A model generated the notes under the pieces. The model saw only the letters and a program-made list of their open reading frames with translations, did no database searches and was not told the DNA's origin. Made by a program: the position numbers and the translations under genes. A stretch of 64,000 nucleotides of DNA from Spongospora subterranea f. sp. subterranea. Its lineage: Eukaryota; Endomyxa: Phytomyxea; Phytomyxea; Plasmodiophorida. Shown piece by piece: positions 10,593 through 21,900 of this stretch. The stretch is taken from contig JAUGWO010000228.1 in assembly GCA_049724395.1 (NCBI GenBank), forward strand, positions 62,001-126,000, read 5' to 3'. Positions within the stretch are counted from its first letter, which is position 1, and every line of letters begins with the position of its first letter.

Positions 10593-11590
10593 GATTTTGA
10601 CGTGAATTTATCGAGTATCCTGATCTGTTAGTGTCAATCTTCTATGGGTTATCCGATCGCGTGTGATTGTCATCATCATCAATAACTCGGAATCGAGCGA
10701 AATCAATGTACCCTCTGCTCTTGCATAAACGTAATGGCATTGGAATTTTCAGCGGGTTCACAATAGGGTTTTTGGGGTGTGCTGTCGCTGATAATTGAGC
10801 GATCCGGACAAGCCAGTTTCGTAGAATATCCAATCAATTTTTGCTATCTAACCAAAACGAGCTGACCAAATACGGAAACCTTTGAATGAAACTCATCATC
10901 GTCAATATAAGACATGTTTCCAGATGTTTTGAAGATTTTTTTAAGGACTTTCTTGGCTCCCTGGCCAAACATGGGCAACTTAGCCAAAACACAGTGAGAC
11001 CGCCGATATAGACTAATCAAAGGGCAAATTGTATCAATATCAATTCCGATTGCACCTGCAACATCAAGTCAAACAACAAAGTCATTACAGACCCAACGAA
11101 GACCCAATTCATTGCAAAGCCAAGTGAGCATTTATGGGCAAAGCGCATCGATAATTGACAGGAAAAGGAGGGTTGCGCTGGCGAGGTCTGCAAGCTTTAC
11201 GACAAAACAAGAGTCAACACCCAATGAGCTGAGGACTAGATCCCATTTCATCCTCGCCCCAAATAGAAACAAGTTCGTTATGACAGATGAACAACCCGCA
11301 ATACAGGCCCAAGGCGACATGGAGCCATTTTGCAGAATTAATGCGCTATAGAAAAAAGACAGTAATAACAGAGGGGGAACCAGGACCAGGAAGATATTAA
11401 ACGGTGTTGCTGATTAGTTTGTTGTTCTGTGTTTCAGTGGTCCAAACGGTGTTGCTCATTAATTGATGTTCAATGCACTGAAAGAATTATGTCGTCCGAG
11501 TCGTACATTCACATAGCTGTGAACAACCTGGAGCGACTGTTGTAGCAGAAACGACACGACGATCCGAAACCTTCATTCGAAACACGATGA
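10593..11590 (+). repeat. Dispersed ~1-kb repeat, uninterrupted copy B (empty site)
   Basis: The left part (10593-11149) matches 2481-3042 and the right part (11150-11590) matches 5936-6348, joined directly at GCGCATCGATAATTGACAG. This copy therefore shows the arrangement before the Ty3 insertion in copy A. It has a local duplication of AAACGGTGTTGCT near 11400-11455 and the same gag-like start near 11490. It lies about 190 bp upstream of the secreted-protein gene at 8529-10399. Confidence 0.8.
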
Positions 11591-12777
11591 TGACCAGAGC
11601 CAAAATGTCTATGGAAGATGAAGCGGAACATCGATGGCATTTCATTCCGAGTCATGCAATGGTCGACGATATATCATTGACAGCCACGAAGTCAAGCTAT
11701 AATTGACCAAACAAAAGCCCAAATAGTCGAAATGCGACTTCAGGATGTTCAAAAGCAAGGATAAGTACAAAGACGATCTGGCAATGTTGCAGAATGGAAT
11801 TCCATACGACGATCCCGTTTCAGGAAATCGGACCAGGGCAATCACATCATCGCCAATCGCACATTACGATTGCAGAGATTTCGCATCTGTTGATTGCAAG
11901 AATGAAACCTGTTCCGACATCGAAACTCGGTCGCGCGAACTCCCAGCCCGGTGGATTTGGTGAACAAGAAATCGAAACACCCAACGAGGACAGAAAACCC
12001 ACACGTCAAATCCATTGTGTGGCAGATGGTGTCATTGTCCCAGTTTTCTGGGAATTTGGAAAAATGGCGTTCCAGAATATGTCGTGGGTTTTGTTGATCG
12101 CAGGTTTCTTGACGAACTAGTGACGATCCTGGCTAATTGAAAATTCACGAACTAGTACCAGACCGGATTGGGTCATGTCGACCAATGATCGTTCTATCGC
12201 TGCTTAGTTTCCCGATATTTGGACAGCCGGTTCAGCAGCAAAATTGAACAGACGGGTCGATTCAGTCAACGGTTTGCGCCACTTGCGGTCAAGATGACAA
12301 AGACACGGCGAGTATATCTGCCCAAGATCACCTGACCAATGACAGAAACCCCACGATTGGCGATCCAAATAATGACTGGAATCCGTTTGTTGATTATTGT
12401 GGCGACTATCGGTGTGGTGGTGAATAATTTGGAAATCATTACGGCTGAACATGGTTCGATGATGGTTGACAATGTTTCGATCGACGACCAGGTTATTTTC
12501 CGCAAAGGACAAGGTCAACAACCAGCGCAACTTCCTTGAGAACGACGCGTTCACAGCTAAAATTGAGCATCGCCGTGCGCAAAATTTGTGCGCGCAGTTG
12601 TCATACAGATTTTGCGCCGGGCGATACCCAGTTGTTTTGCTTGACGGAGTCCGTGGCGGACACCGTCACGGACGTGCTCGACCGAGTATTCAGTGGCGGA
12701 CGTCATTCTCTGAAAACATCTGTACCAGGGAAGGGTCTCTGACGTGTCAATTCGAAATTTATCGTCTAACGTCAACA
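11591..12777. other. Stretch with overlapping short frames, no gene supported
   Basis: Several overlapping open frames of 60-120 codons occur on both strands, but none has a domain or convincing codon bias. The open frame that continues into the secreted-protein gene at 12778 extends back to 12466. I take its upstream part as non-coding because a signal peptide starts at 12778. Confidence 0.3.
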
Positions 12778-13554
12778 ATGTTCGCCATTATTGTCATCTC
12801 ATTGTTGTTCAGCTATTCCTCCGCAGGCCTTACTAGTGGCGTTATATCATCAAACACTGGTATCGGTTCACGAATCCCTTTTCAACAGGAATCCACCCAT
12901 CGCCAGCAACCAACCACATCCTCGTTGCAATTCAATCCGGCGCCCTCTGTCTTCCCATCATTGTCGTCCAATTGCCCTTCACCGTTGACCGCCGTTCAAT
13001 GTCTATCGTCGTCGTACCACGAAGCCGTTCCTGCCGGCGGGGACGATCAGGCGCCAGTACTTCCCAGCGATGCGATCCTCGCCCAATTCTACAAGCCCAA
13101 TGCCCAACTCAACGAAATATCACTTCAGATCCTGCAAGCGTATAGGTTGGACAGACATCTTGAGCCCGATCGTTTTCCCAGTTCATTCTACATCAATTGC
13201 GCCTTGATCGATGCACAACGAATCCTGGAACATTACCCATATGTGGCAACGGTTCAGCACTTCAAGACCCCCTTATCCAAATGCGTCCGCAGGTTCGTCA
13301 ATAGTGCAATCCAGCAGGACGAATTGCCAATATATTCGGACGAACCGGTGACCTCCATCGACTTGAAAGGTTGTCCTGCTGTTCACGCCGCCCTATTGTA
13401 TTTGATCACTAACGATCGCATCGAGTCGTGGACGATCGTGGACGACACCCTGACGCTTGCGGGTAACATCCCGATCACAATCAAGCAGTTCGACATGATT
13501 ATCTTCGGATTGTTCCCAGAACTGACGAAGAAAGCCTCTAAACCGCTAGAGTAA
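12778..13554 (+). CDS. Hypothetical secreted protein, 258 residues
   Basis: The start is the ATG at 12778, giving MFAIIVISLLFSYSSAG, a textbook signal peptide. The longer frame from 12466 would bury it. Residues ~20-80 are rich in Ser, Pro, Gln and Thr (low complexity). The C-terminal ~170 residues form a compact, mixed helix-strand region with conserved-looking aromatic and Cys residues (FYINCALIDAQRILEHYPY; LSKCVRRFVN; KGCPAVHAALLYL). I recognise no domain. It is a single exon with an uninterrupted frame. A possible AATAAA polyadenylation signal (AATAAAGG, AATAAACA) follows within 70 bases of the stop. It belongs with the other secreted, function-unknown genes of this transposon-rich half. 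The product is probably exported. A role at a host or environmental interface is inference only. Confidence 0.7.
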   Translation: MFAIIVISLLFSYSSAGLTSGVISSNTGIGSRIPFQQESTHRQQPTTSSLQFNPAPSVFPSLSSNCPSPLTAVQCLSSSYHEAVPAGGDDQAPVLPSDAILAQFYKPNAQLNEISLQILQAYRLDRHLEPDRFPSSFYINCALIDAQRILEHYPYVATVQHFKTPLSKCVRRFVNSAIQQDELPIYSDEPVTSIDLKGCPAVHAALLYLITNDRIESWTIVDDTLTLAGNIPITIKQFDMIIFGLFPELTKKASKPLE

Positions 13555-14637
13555 TTTATCACGATCATCGCAGCTCCAGTAATGCAAATAAAGGTTCGGC
13601 ATCGTATTATTCAATAAACAATTGATCATCATCTCGGACGTCTCTCAAACCAGTATTGTGATCCCTATTGCCCAGCTGTTCATTGAGAGTACCTGAATGG
13701 GATTTGGCTTTGGAAAGGCACCCCTTTTATTGACCGTCAATCCTGTTCAATCTGTCTGTCGTTTACAAAGATCGTCCGATTGAGTTATTTTTCACGCGAT
13801 GATTGATTGACATCAACAGACCATTAGAATGTCACTGCTTTGCTCTGACGTCATTAGAATATTGGCTATTATTGTAATCCCAAGGCGACAAATGGTGTTA
13901 ATGAAAGGTCTTCATTCGATCGTCCCCGATGAGTACAGCGCCACTTGGAAAATTGAATTCCAGAATACTACTCGAATCTGACACAATGTCGAATTGGATT
14001 AATCTATTCACCCAGGTACTCATCCGTTCCGATTTCTGAAATATTTTGAACCGAACGTAGGTCAGAATTCCATCGTGTCAATGCGTTTTTTGAGGGGATG
14101 ATTACTGGGTTTCAAAAACGACTGCTTGTGTTCATGGACTACATCAGATCATCAATCCGACTAGAAGAACGAAACAAACTGTTAAATGAATTGGAAAACT
14201 GAGAAAACAAGCAAGGACAAGGTATCACTAGACGGCAATGAGGATCCGACAATGATGAAAACCAGATTTGTTTTGAACAGGATTCTGTTGCCCATTTCCC
14301 ACAAAACCTTGTTCTGGCCGGATCAATGTTGTGAAACTTTGAGCCAAAGCCGATTTGGTTCGTCGAGGAATGATCATGAGTCAAAGGTCGATCGTCCTCC
14401 ATCACACCATCAATCAACTTGATTGAACAATTGACACGAATGCAATTCTTGATATCCATCAAAAGCCGCAAAGGACGAAACATCCTCGAAGTCGATTGGC
14501 TCTGTTTGGAAACCAGAGGAAGTCCCTATGATCCGAGAAATTCGGTCAATGGCAATTTGGGCCATCGCCAGACGGCAGGCTTCATTGTGGCCATTGCTGG
14601 TTCAGGTTTCAGTTGGAAGAAGTCCAAACTGCTGTGA
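13555..14637. other. Intergenic, no gene supported
   Basis: Only short frames are present. On the minus strand at 14139-14640 there are coding-like snatches in several frames, downstream of the frame at 14638-14946, suggesting a decayed gene. No motif can be named. Confidence 0.3.
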
Positions 14638-14946
14638 TTATTCTGGCGGTTTTCCTGATGCTCTCATTTTTTCGGTACCTGGTTCTTTGACCAGTTCCAT
14701 CGTATCGTGGGCGACGTTTATGAGCTCCCGATGGAAACGCATGCACCGGCGCGGATGGCACAGGTTGATTTTGTTCGGATTCGCTGTCCGACCAGTACTC
14801 AGACGAGCCAACGTCTTCTTCCTAAGCGATTCGTTGTCTGCTTGGCCTTTGTCATCAGAAAGGTCCTTATCAGACAGGTGAACTGCTCCCGCATTAGCGG
14901 CAATCATCGAAATGGTTGATGAGATAGCACGCTTCATGGCAGCCAC
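14638..14946 (-). pseudogene. Hypothetical basic protein fragment
   Basis: The frame is open from about 15050 down to a stop at 14638. It encodes a lysine-, arginine- and alanine-rich sequence (RLNKRVVAAKKARDVAAMKR, later KKTLARLSTGRTANPNK). Codon-like quality continues in another frame just downstream (ACRLAMAQIAIDRISRIIG), which suggests a frameshifted gene. It could be a retrotransposon gag or nucleic-acid-binding protein because of its basic composition, but no zinc knuckle or named domain is visible. The start codon is uncertain. Confidence 0.35.
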
Positions 14947-15296
14947 ATCTCTCGCTTTCTTAGCGGCAACGACGCGCTTGTTCAGTCGTGGCGTAATTAC
15001 AGCTGATTGTGTATCAAATGCGCAGAATGGTTCAGACCTTATAAAACTTCGTCACAATGTCCACAAAACCAGGTTTATTCGCACCTACAAGAAAATTCCA
15101 GTCGAATGGGCCTATTCCGGGCCCAATCTGAGCAATATTGACTGAGTTGAAAATGACCGAAGAAATTTGGCAAAACCCTAAAGTAGCTCAATCGTTAGGA
15201 TTTTTCAAGGCGCATCTTTTTTGTTAACATTGTTGCGGTCGAAAACGTCTGTGAGAGGCTGTAGGGACTTGCTGAAGCTAGACTTCCCGCACTGTA

Positions 15297-16324
15297 TTAA
15301 TTTTGATTGAATAGCAGTGAGGATGGAAAATTCCCTTTCTGTTTAAGAATCGAATGTATTTCCATCCCGATGACGAAATATACAAGTTGCGTCAAGGCAT
15401 GGTTCGGTATCCTCTTTCTGTTGGGATCGGTGTTTTGCAGCTTGTTGATGCCCTCAGTGCTGGTTAGCGCCACAAAGACCAACATTCTCTCACTCATTAG
15501 TTCCCGATGTCGAAGCCCAGGGTCGCCACACTCGACTTTTAGATCGTTCAAATTTTCAGCGCCCTGAACGAACAAAAGGAACAGGGCCTGAACTCTCTTG
15601 TAGAATTTTTGATTCTGTGGTGGACTAAATGATCCATCGCCTGATAATACAGGGCGCGATGCCCCTCTGCAATAAAACGTTTTCGAAAGCCGCTTTCGAC
15701 ATTGGTCAGTGAGATCAGGATTGCCTCTGAACTGATCCACAGGCTCATTGATTTGAGCAATGGCCCTGGAAATGGCCACACCCATGGCCCTAGCCCAGAT
15801 AAATGACGGATAATCAGATGGAACGAGCATTGCCTTTGCAGCCGAACGCACGAACAGGGCGAAAACGTTTTCCCATCTGTCAGACGATCGCAGAAACATG
15901 TCGTGAATGAACGTGCCGTCCACTGGTGACGGATCAGGAAAATCGGGTTTGGCACAGGAGTCGCCAAACAGGGAATCGAATACGATGGACTCGATAGGAA
16001 CATTAACCGATATTAACGGACGATCGGATTGATCATCGCGGTAATTATCGCTTTCATCAGGACAAGAAAGACTAGGTAAAGCAGTTACAGTCTTTGGACA
16101 GATGAGTGTCGGATATTGATACGTCCAGGTAGGGCACCGAACTGGGTATTGCGATGAACGCCGATCAACGATGACTGTGTTCGACGAGGGCGAATCTGGT
16201 TGCTATGAAGAGGGGGAGCAGATCCTGTTAGTAAATTGTGTGTCAATACTGTGGACCCGGCTGATACTGATGAGATATATATCAGCACAAACACCGATAA
16301 CACGAGATTCCCCGCAGACATCAT
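15297..16324 (-). CDS. Secreted protein with one copy of the novel helical domain; one frame break
   Basis: Paralog of 8529-10399. The ATG at 16324 starts a signal peptide nearly identical to its relative's (shared cores LSVFVLIYIS and VSAGSTVLTHN). The first frame ends at 16085 (VQRL stop). The rest continues in the -1 frame from about 16100, reading SDNYRDDQSD, PIESIVFDSLF, INEPVDQFRGN, KFYKRVQALFLLF, MLVFVALTSTEG and ending at 15297. It has one ~200-residue domain where its paralog has two. The DNA is also alike around the signal peptide (16165-16320 against 10262-10400), so the pair arose by duplication. Function unknown. As in the paralog, the signal and domain parts are in different frames. 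That could be decay, sequence error, an unseen intron or recoding. Confidence 0.65.
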
Positions 16325-16329
16325 CACCC

Positions 16330-16829
16330 AACACTATCTGCCACCGCGCACCAGGAATCAAATTGTGTTCCCAACCCGATGGCGATAATCGGACCATAAA
16401 TTGTCAACTGGCACGGGCTAAATTAAACGGGCATCACGTTACCCTCGGAGTCATATTGCGGGCTGCATTGGTAGATCCAGCGTGATGAAAATATGACCTT
16501 GAAGTTATGGCATCTCTATGGAAGATCTGAATATACATGTAAATCGTGTTTATGACTCTGAATATAAGAGCAGGCAAATTTGGGGACTACACGCCATTCC
16601 ATCATTTCAACCACATCTTGATGGCGAATGTGCTACTACCCAAGAAGAACGTCGGAAAACGAGAAACAAGCTCGCTGAGAAGGTGATGAACTAGAATTCT
16701 AATGGTCAGCGTACTAATAATCAAATCCATCGATATCGAAGACTAAGGTCTGGGGGAATAGGTAGCTAGCGTTGAATCGTGCCTAGTGTGGTGAGAAGCC
16801 TTAAACGATCTGCGGGTTGGTGAATATAT
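16330..16829. other. Intergenic, nothing recognised
   Basis: No open frame with a motif and no repeat that I can match elsewhere in the window. It holds the upstream region of the secreted-protein gene at 15297-16324. Confidence 0.3.
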
Positions 16830-18080
16830 TTTTGCCGTTGGAAGAACAGATCACCGTCATGAAAAAAGAAATATGAAGGGTCGTATTGATCTTGTTCTAA
16901 CTCTGATGGTTCTTGGATAAGTGTATTCGCTCTGGTTTCTGCAGGGTTGACAAAAATTAATAGGGTTGATGAATATCTTCGAGTGAAGGACAGAACAAGG
17001 CACTTCAGATTTTCAATGGTAGTCCGAATGTCTGGACAGTGCGTCTGCTTTTACATTCAAGGATCCTGGTCGGTGTTTGATCCAAAGGAAAACTCAGACA
17101 GATATAATGACCAACGTGCTTGGCGATGGTTCAATATTTTTGAGCTCATAAACCACTGAAGATTTTTCCGGTGATCCCTCCAAACAGTGATAGGCTCTGT
17201 GGCGCCATCTTACAAATGCCTCCATTCTTGAAAGGCGGCGATGATTGCTAATAGTTCTTTATGGGATGTTCACCATCATCGTGAGTTTGCGAGAGAACGG
17301 CGCCGAGGGCGAAATCGGATGCGTCCGTTTCCATAATGACAGGCAGGGCAGGGTTAAACGTGGTTAGAACTGGAGCAGAATCGAAGGAGATCTCAACAAA
17401 TCAAAGGAGATTTGACATTCGGAAGTCTTCGTAAAAGGTTGACTTTTTGTGTGTCAGTTCATATAAGGCATACAGGTTGTTGCGAAATTGAAGCCTAAAT
17501 TGCCGATAGAATTCGCAAATCCTAAAAATGATTGAAGTTCCTTAACAGAAAGGGGTTGGGGCCACGAACAAACAGCTTCAACACGGGCAGGATCCATTTT
17601 GACACATTTCTTACACATTCTAAACGGAGCGAACGTGGTGAACATGATCAGCTTCTGTATCAGAATTTATCAAAATATCGTCCAGGTAGGAGACCATAAA
17701 ATGTCCAATGAAGTCTCGCAATACATCGGTTATAAAATGCTGAAAAACATGCTGGGGCATTCGCTAGACCGAAAGGCATAACTAAGTAGTCATACAATCC
17801 GAAAGCACACCGGAATGCAGTCTTCCGCTCGTGCCCATCTTTGATGCGTACCCAATCTTGGTAGAGACCTTTCCTCGCGAGGACTGTGATAACAGGTCCG
17901 AACAATGATATCGGGTATCTGTTCTTGATTGTCAGCTAATTGATTTTACGAAAATCGAGGCATAAGAGAAGAGATTTATCCTTTTTGAGGAGGAAATAAC
18001 TGGAGAACTGCAAGATGATCTGGATGGTCGAATAAAACCTTTCTGAAGGTTCTCATTGAGGTGTTCACGCAGCGCTTTCA
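16830..18080 (-). mobile_element. Ty3/gypsy reverse transcriptase-RNase H relic
   Basis: On the minus strand, reading from 17905 downward, come [20 protein letters not shown] and [13 protein letters not shown] (RT palm), a corrupted active-site region ([10 protein letters not shown]), then DPARVEAVCSWPQPLSVKEL and QSFLGFAN (thumb). RNase H remnants lie near 17200-17340. Finally IKHRPGSLNVKADALSR near 17040-17080 is the conserved end of RNase H before integrase. Frames change at least four times. The motif spelling is close to the chromovirus at 3.0-5.9 kb. It is non-functional. Confidence 0.8.
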
Positions 18081-18952
18081 TTTCCTTGTGCAATAGTGTT
18101 CAGATTCGCTAAAAGTTATTTGAAAGACGTCACGACTACAATCGATCTCATCAGGTGGATTCGAGATATCTTCCAATTTCGTGCCGGAAAAACAATCGTC
18201 TGTCTGCAGGCTCTCAACGTCCGGGTTGTTCGCGCCAGGTTTATGTACTCATCATCTGCATTGCTATTCCGAGTGTGGCACTTGAACTGGTGCTGAATAT
18301 ATCTGCCTCAGCTTTTAAGTCAATCGATGTCATAATACCGCGCATCTGCTATGTATGTTGTGACCAAAGAAGAACTGGTTCTGGCCACCAATATCAGGAG
18401 AACCGAAAAGGAAGTTGTTGAGGCCGCAATCTCCCCGATTCTTTTGCTCAACTGATATGGGAAACGGGTATTGTTTGTTACATGATCAGCAGAGCTTGGC
18501 ACTGGATTGCCGGGTTTTGATCGCTTCATGATGTCAACAGGTACCTCTTTATGTATCTGGATTTGGACTAGACAATAAGTACAATTGATATACAAAGTGT
18601 TCTGCGCAGAACGGTTATTCGATAACTAATGATTCACATTTATATTGATAACAATCAATATGAGTTATTTTATAGGATTCTATTATAACAATCGATATGG
18701 GATGATTTTATGGGAGTCTATTGATAACAGTCAATATGGATCAATTGATAAAATCTATTGTAAACAATCAATGTGGATTATTTTTAGAGGAATCGGCCCC
18801 AGTAAGAGCAGAACTGTTCTCTTCAAGTCTAAATATAGGTCGCTGGAACTGGTGTCCTGGTAGCAATGGTCACTCAACAGCAATACGGCATTCCCTGAAC
18901 AACGGACCCCGAGCGATTTCGAACGGGGCCGTTAGTCATTGTCCAATAAAAT
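18081..18952. other. Upstream region of the large repeat protein, with AT-rich imperfect repeats
   Basis: No gene supported. At about 18625-18780 there are four imperfect copies of a ~45-50-base AT-rich unit built on TTGATAACAATCAATATG followed by GATTATTTTATAGG-like sequence. Each unit contains a short inverted repeat (TTGATaacaATCAA). They lie 170-330 bp before the start codon of the gene at 18953 and could be promoter repeats or a small satellite. Confidence 0.45.
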
Positions 18953-21900
18953 ATGATCTGGCGTCTCTTGTTGTTCCTTCTGTCATTCCATGCCGACTTG
19001 AGTACACAAGTCCCAGGCAACAGTGAAGTACGGTACGATAATCTGCACGACTACACTAAAGATTGGGCAGATCAAGTTCCATTTGAAGAAAGTCAAGCAC
19101 CTGGTACGACTCCATTTCCTTTCTCTTCCGAGAGTGGAATTCTGTCGCATCAAAGAGAGTATCAATCAGCTGCAAATCCATATTCACAACTAGTTGCTTG
19201 TTCAACTCGAAACAGCGATCAAAAGTTGAGCAATATTCCTGTGGTCAACACATCGCCTGGCATCGGTGAATTTTTTCTATACAATAGTCTGCCCAACTGC
19301 ATTGAAAATTTGCCAGATTACGGTTTACTTCGAGAAAGTCATGCACCTGGTACAATTTCATTTCCGTTTTCTTCCGGAAGTGTTACTCTGCCGGATCAAC
19401 CAGTGTGTCAATCCATGACAAACCCATATTTCCAAAATGTTGCTTGTTCGACTCGAAACAGCGATCAAAACCTGAGTAACATCCATGTCGTCAATTCATC
19501 TCCTGACAACGGTGAATGTTTGTACAATAGTCTGCCGAACTACATTGGAACTGCTTCATTTACGTTTTCGTGCGGAAGTGGAATTCTGTGGAACCAACCA
19601 GAGTGCCAATCAACCGCAAATCCATCTTCAGAAAATGTTGCTTGTTCGGCCCGAGACAGCTATGAAACCTCAAGCGGTATACCTGTTGTCACTTCATCTT
19701 CTTGCATTATTGACCCATTGTACAATACATTGTCCAACTTTGTCAAAGACTGGGCAAATCAAGATCGTTTTCAAGAAAGCCAAGATTCTGGTACTACTTC
19801 ATTCCCAATTTCTTCCGAAAGTGGAAGTCTGCCGGATCATCCAGTGTGTCAATCCACGGCAAACCCATCTTCACAAATAATTATTGCTTGTTCGACCCAA
19901 GACACCGATCAACCATCGACCAGTGATTGGTGTGATACTGTTCTTCAACCTGACTACAATGACAACTTGGCACCTGAACTTGTAATTCTCAAGAGTCAAT
20001 CACCGGGTACCTTTTCAGTTCCGTTTTCTTCAGGAAGTAAAACTCTGCCGGATCAACCAGAGTTTCAATCCACGGCAAACCCATCTTCACAAATAATTAT
20101 TGCTTGTTCGACCCAAGACACCGATCAAACCTCGACCAGTGATTGGTGTGATACTCTTTGGGCTGACTGCAATGACAACTTGGCACCTGAACTTGTAATG
20201 CCCAAGAGTCAACCACCTGGTACATTCTCAGTTCCGTTTTCTTCAGGAAGTAAAACTCTGCCGGATCAACCAGAGTTTCAATCTACGGCAAACCCATCTT
20301 CACAAATAATTATTGCTTGTTCGACCCAAGACACCGATCAAACCTCGACCAGTGATTGGTGTGATACTCTTTGGGCTGACTACAATGACAACTTGGCACC
20401 TGAACTTGTAATTCTCAAGAGTCAATCACCGGGTACCTTTTCAGTTCCGTTTTCTTCAGGAAGTAAAACTCTGCCGGATCAACCAGAGTTTCAATCCACG
20501 GCAAACCCATCTTCACAAATAATTATTGCTTGTTCGACCCAAGACACCGATCAAACCTCGACCAGTGATTGGTGTGATACTCTTTGGGCTGACTGCAATG
20601 ACAACTTGGCACCTGAACTTGTAATGCCCAAGAGTCAACCACCAGGTACATTCTCAGTTCCGTTTTCTTCAGGAAGTAAAACTCTGCCGGATCAACCAGA
20701 GTTTCAATCCACGGCAAACCCATCTTCACAAATAATTATTGCTTGTTCGACCCAAGACACCGATCAAACCTCGACCAGTGATTGGTGTGATACTCTTTGG
20801 GCTGACTACAATGACAACTTGGCACCTGAACTTGTAATGCCCAAGAGTCAACCACCAGGTACATTCTCAGTTCCGTTTTCTTCAGGAAGTAAAACTCTGC
20901 CGGATCAACCAGAGTTTCAATCCACGGCAAACCCATCTTCACAAATAATTATTGCTTGTTCGACCCAAGACACCGATCAAACCTCGACCAGTGATTGGTG
21001 TGATACTCTTTGGGCTGACTACAATGACAACTTGGCACCTGAACCTGTAATTCCCAAGAGTCAATCACCTGGTACATTCTCAGTTCCGTTTTCTTTCGGA
21101 AGTGGAACTCTGCCGGATCAACCAGAGTTTCAATCCACGGCAAACCCATCTTCACAAATAATTATTGCTTGTTCGACCCAAGATACCGATAAAACCTCGA
21201 CCAGTGAATTGTGTGATACTGTTCGGACTGACTACAATGACAACTTGGCACCTGAGGTTGTAATTCCCAAGAGTCAATCACCTGGTACTGTTTCAGTTCC
21301 GTTGTCGACGGATGAAATACTCTTCAGTCAACAATTTGGCCAAGCAAAATCCAGTCAATGGTTTGAAACTGCCGATTGCTCAACTCGAAATAGCGGTCGG
21401 ACCTTAAACGATAATGGCAATGTGGGAGCCTTTTCGGACAACAAAAAAAACTCAGACGATTTTGTGGCTGTTCAAAAAAGACGTAAGACTGGTCAAAGGA
21501 ACGAGTTCCAGAATACTCCCATGAAACGCGTTCCCTTGACTTTTGCTGCTCTGCCGGATCATCCAGAGTTTCAATCCACGGCAAACCCATCTTCACAAAT
21601 AATTATTGCTTGTTCGACCCAAGACACCGATCAAACCTCGACCAGTGAATTGTGTGATACTGTTCGGACTGACTACAATGACAACTTGGCACCTGACGTT
21701 GTAATTCCCAAGAGTCAATCACCTGGTACTGTTTCAGTTCCGTTGTCGACGGATGAAATACTCTTCAGTCAACAATTTGGCCAAGCAGAATCCAGTCAAT
21801 GGTTTGAAACTGCCGATTGCTCAACTCGAAATAGCGATCGGACCTTAAACGATAATGGCAATGTGGGAGCCTTTTCGGACAACAAAAAAAACTCAGACGA

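Noticed and set aside
20523-21155. Three identical 68-codon minus-strand frames 213 bp apart
   Set aside because: They are antisense shadows of the 213-bp coding repeats, not genes.
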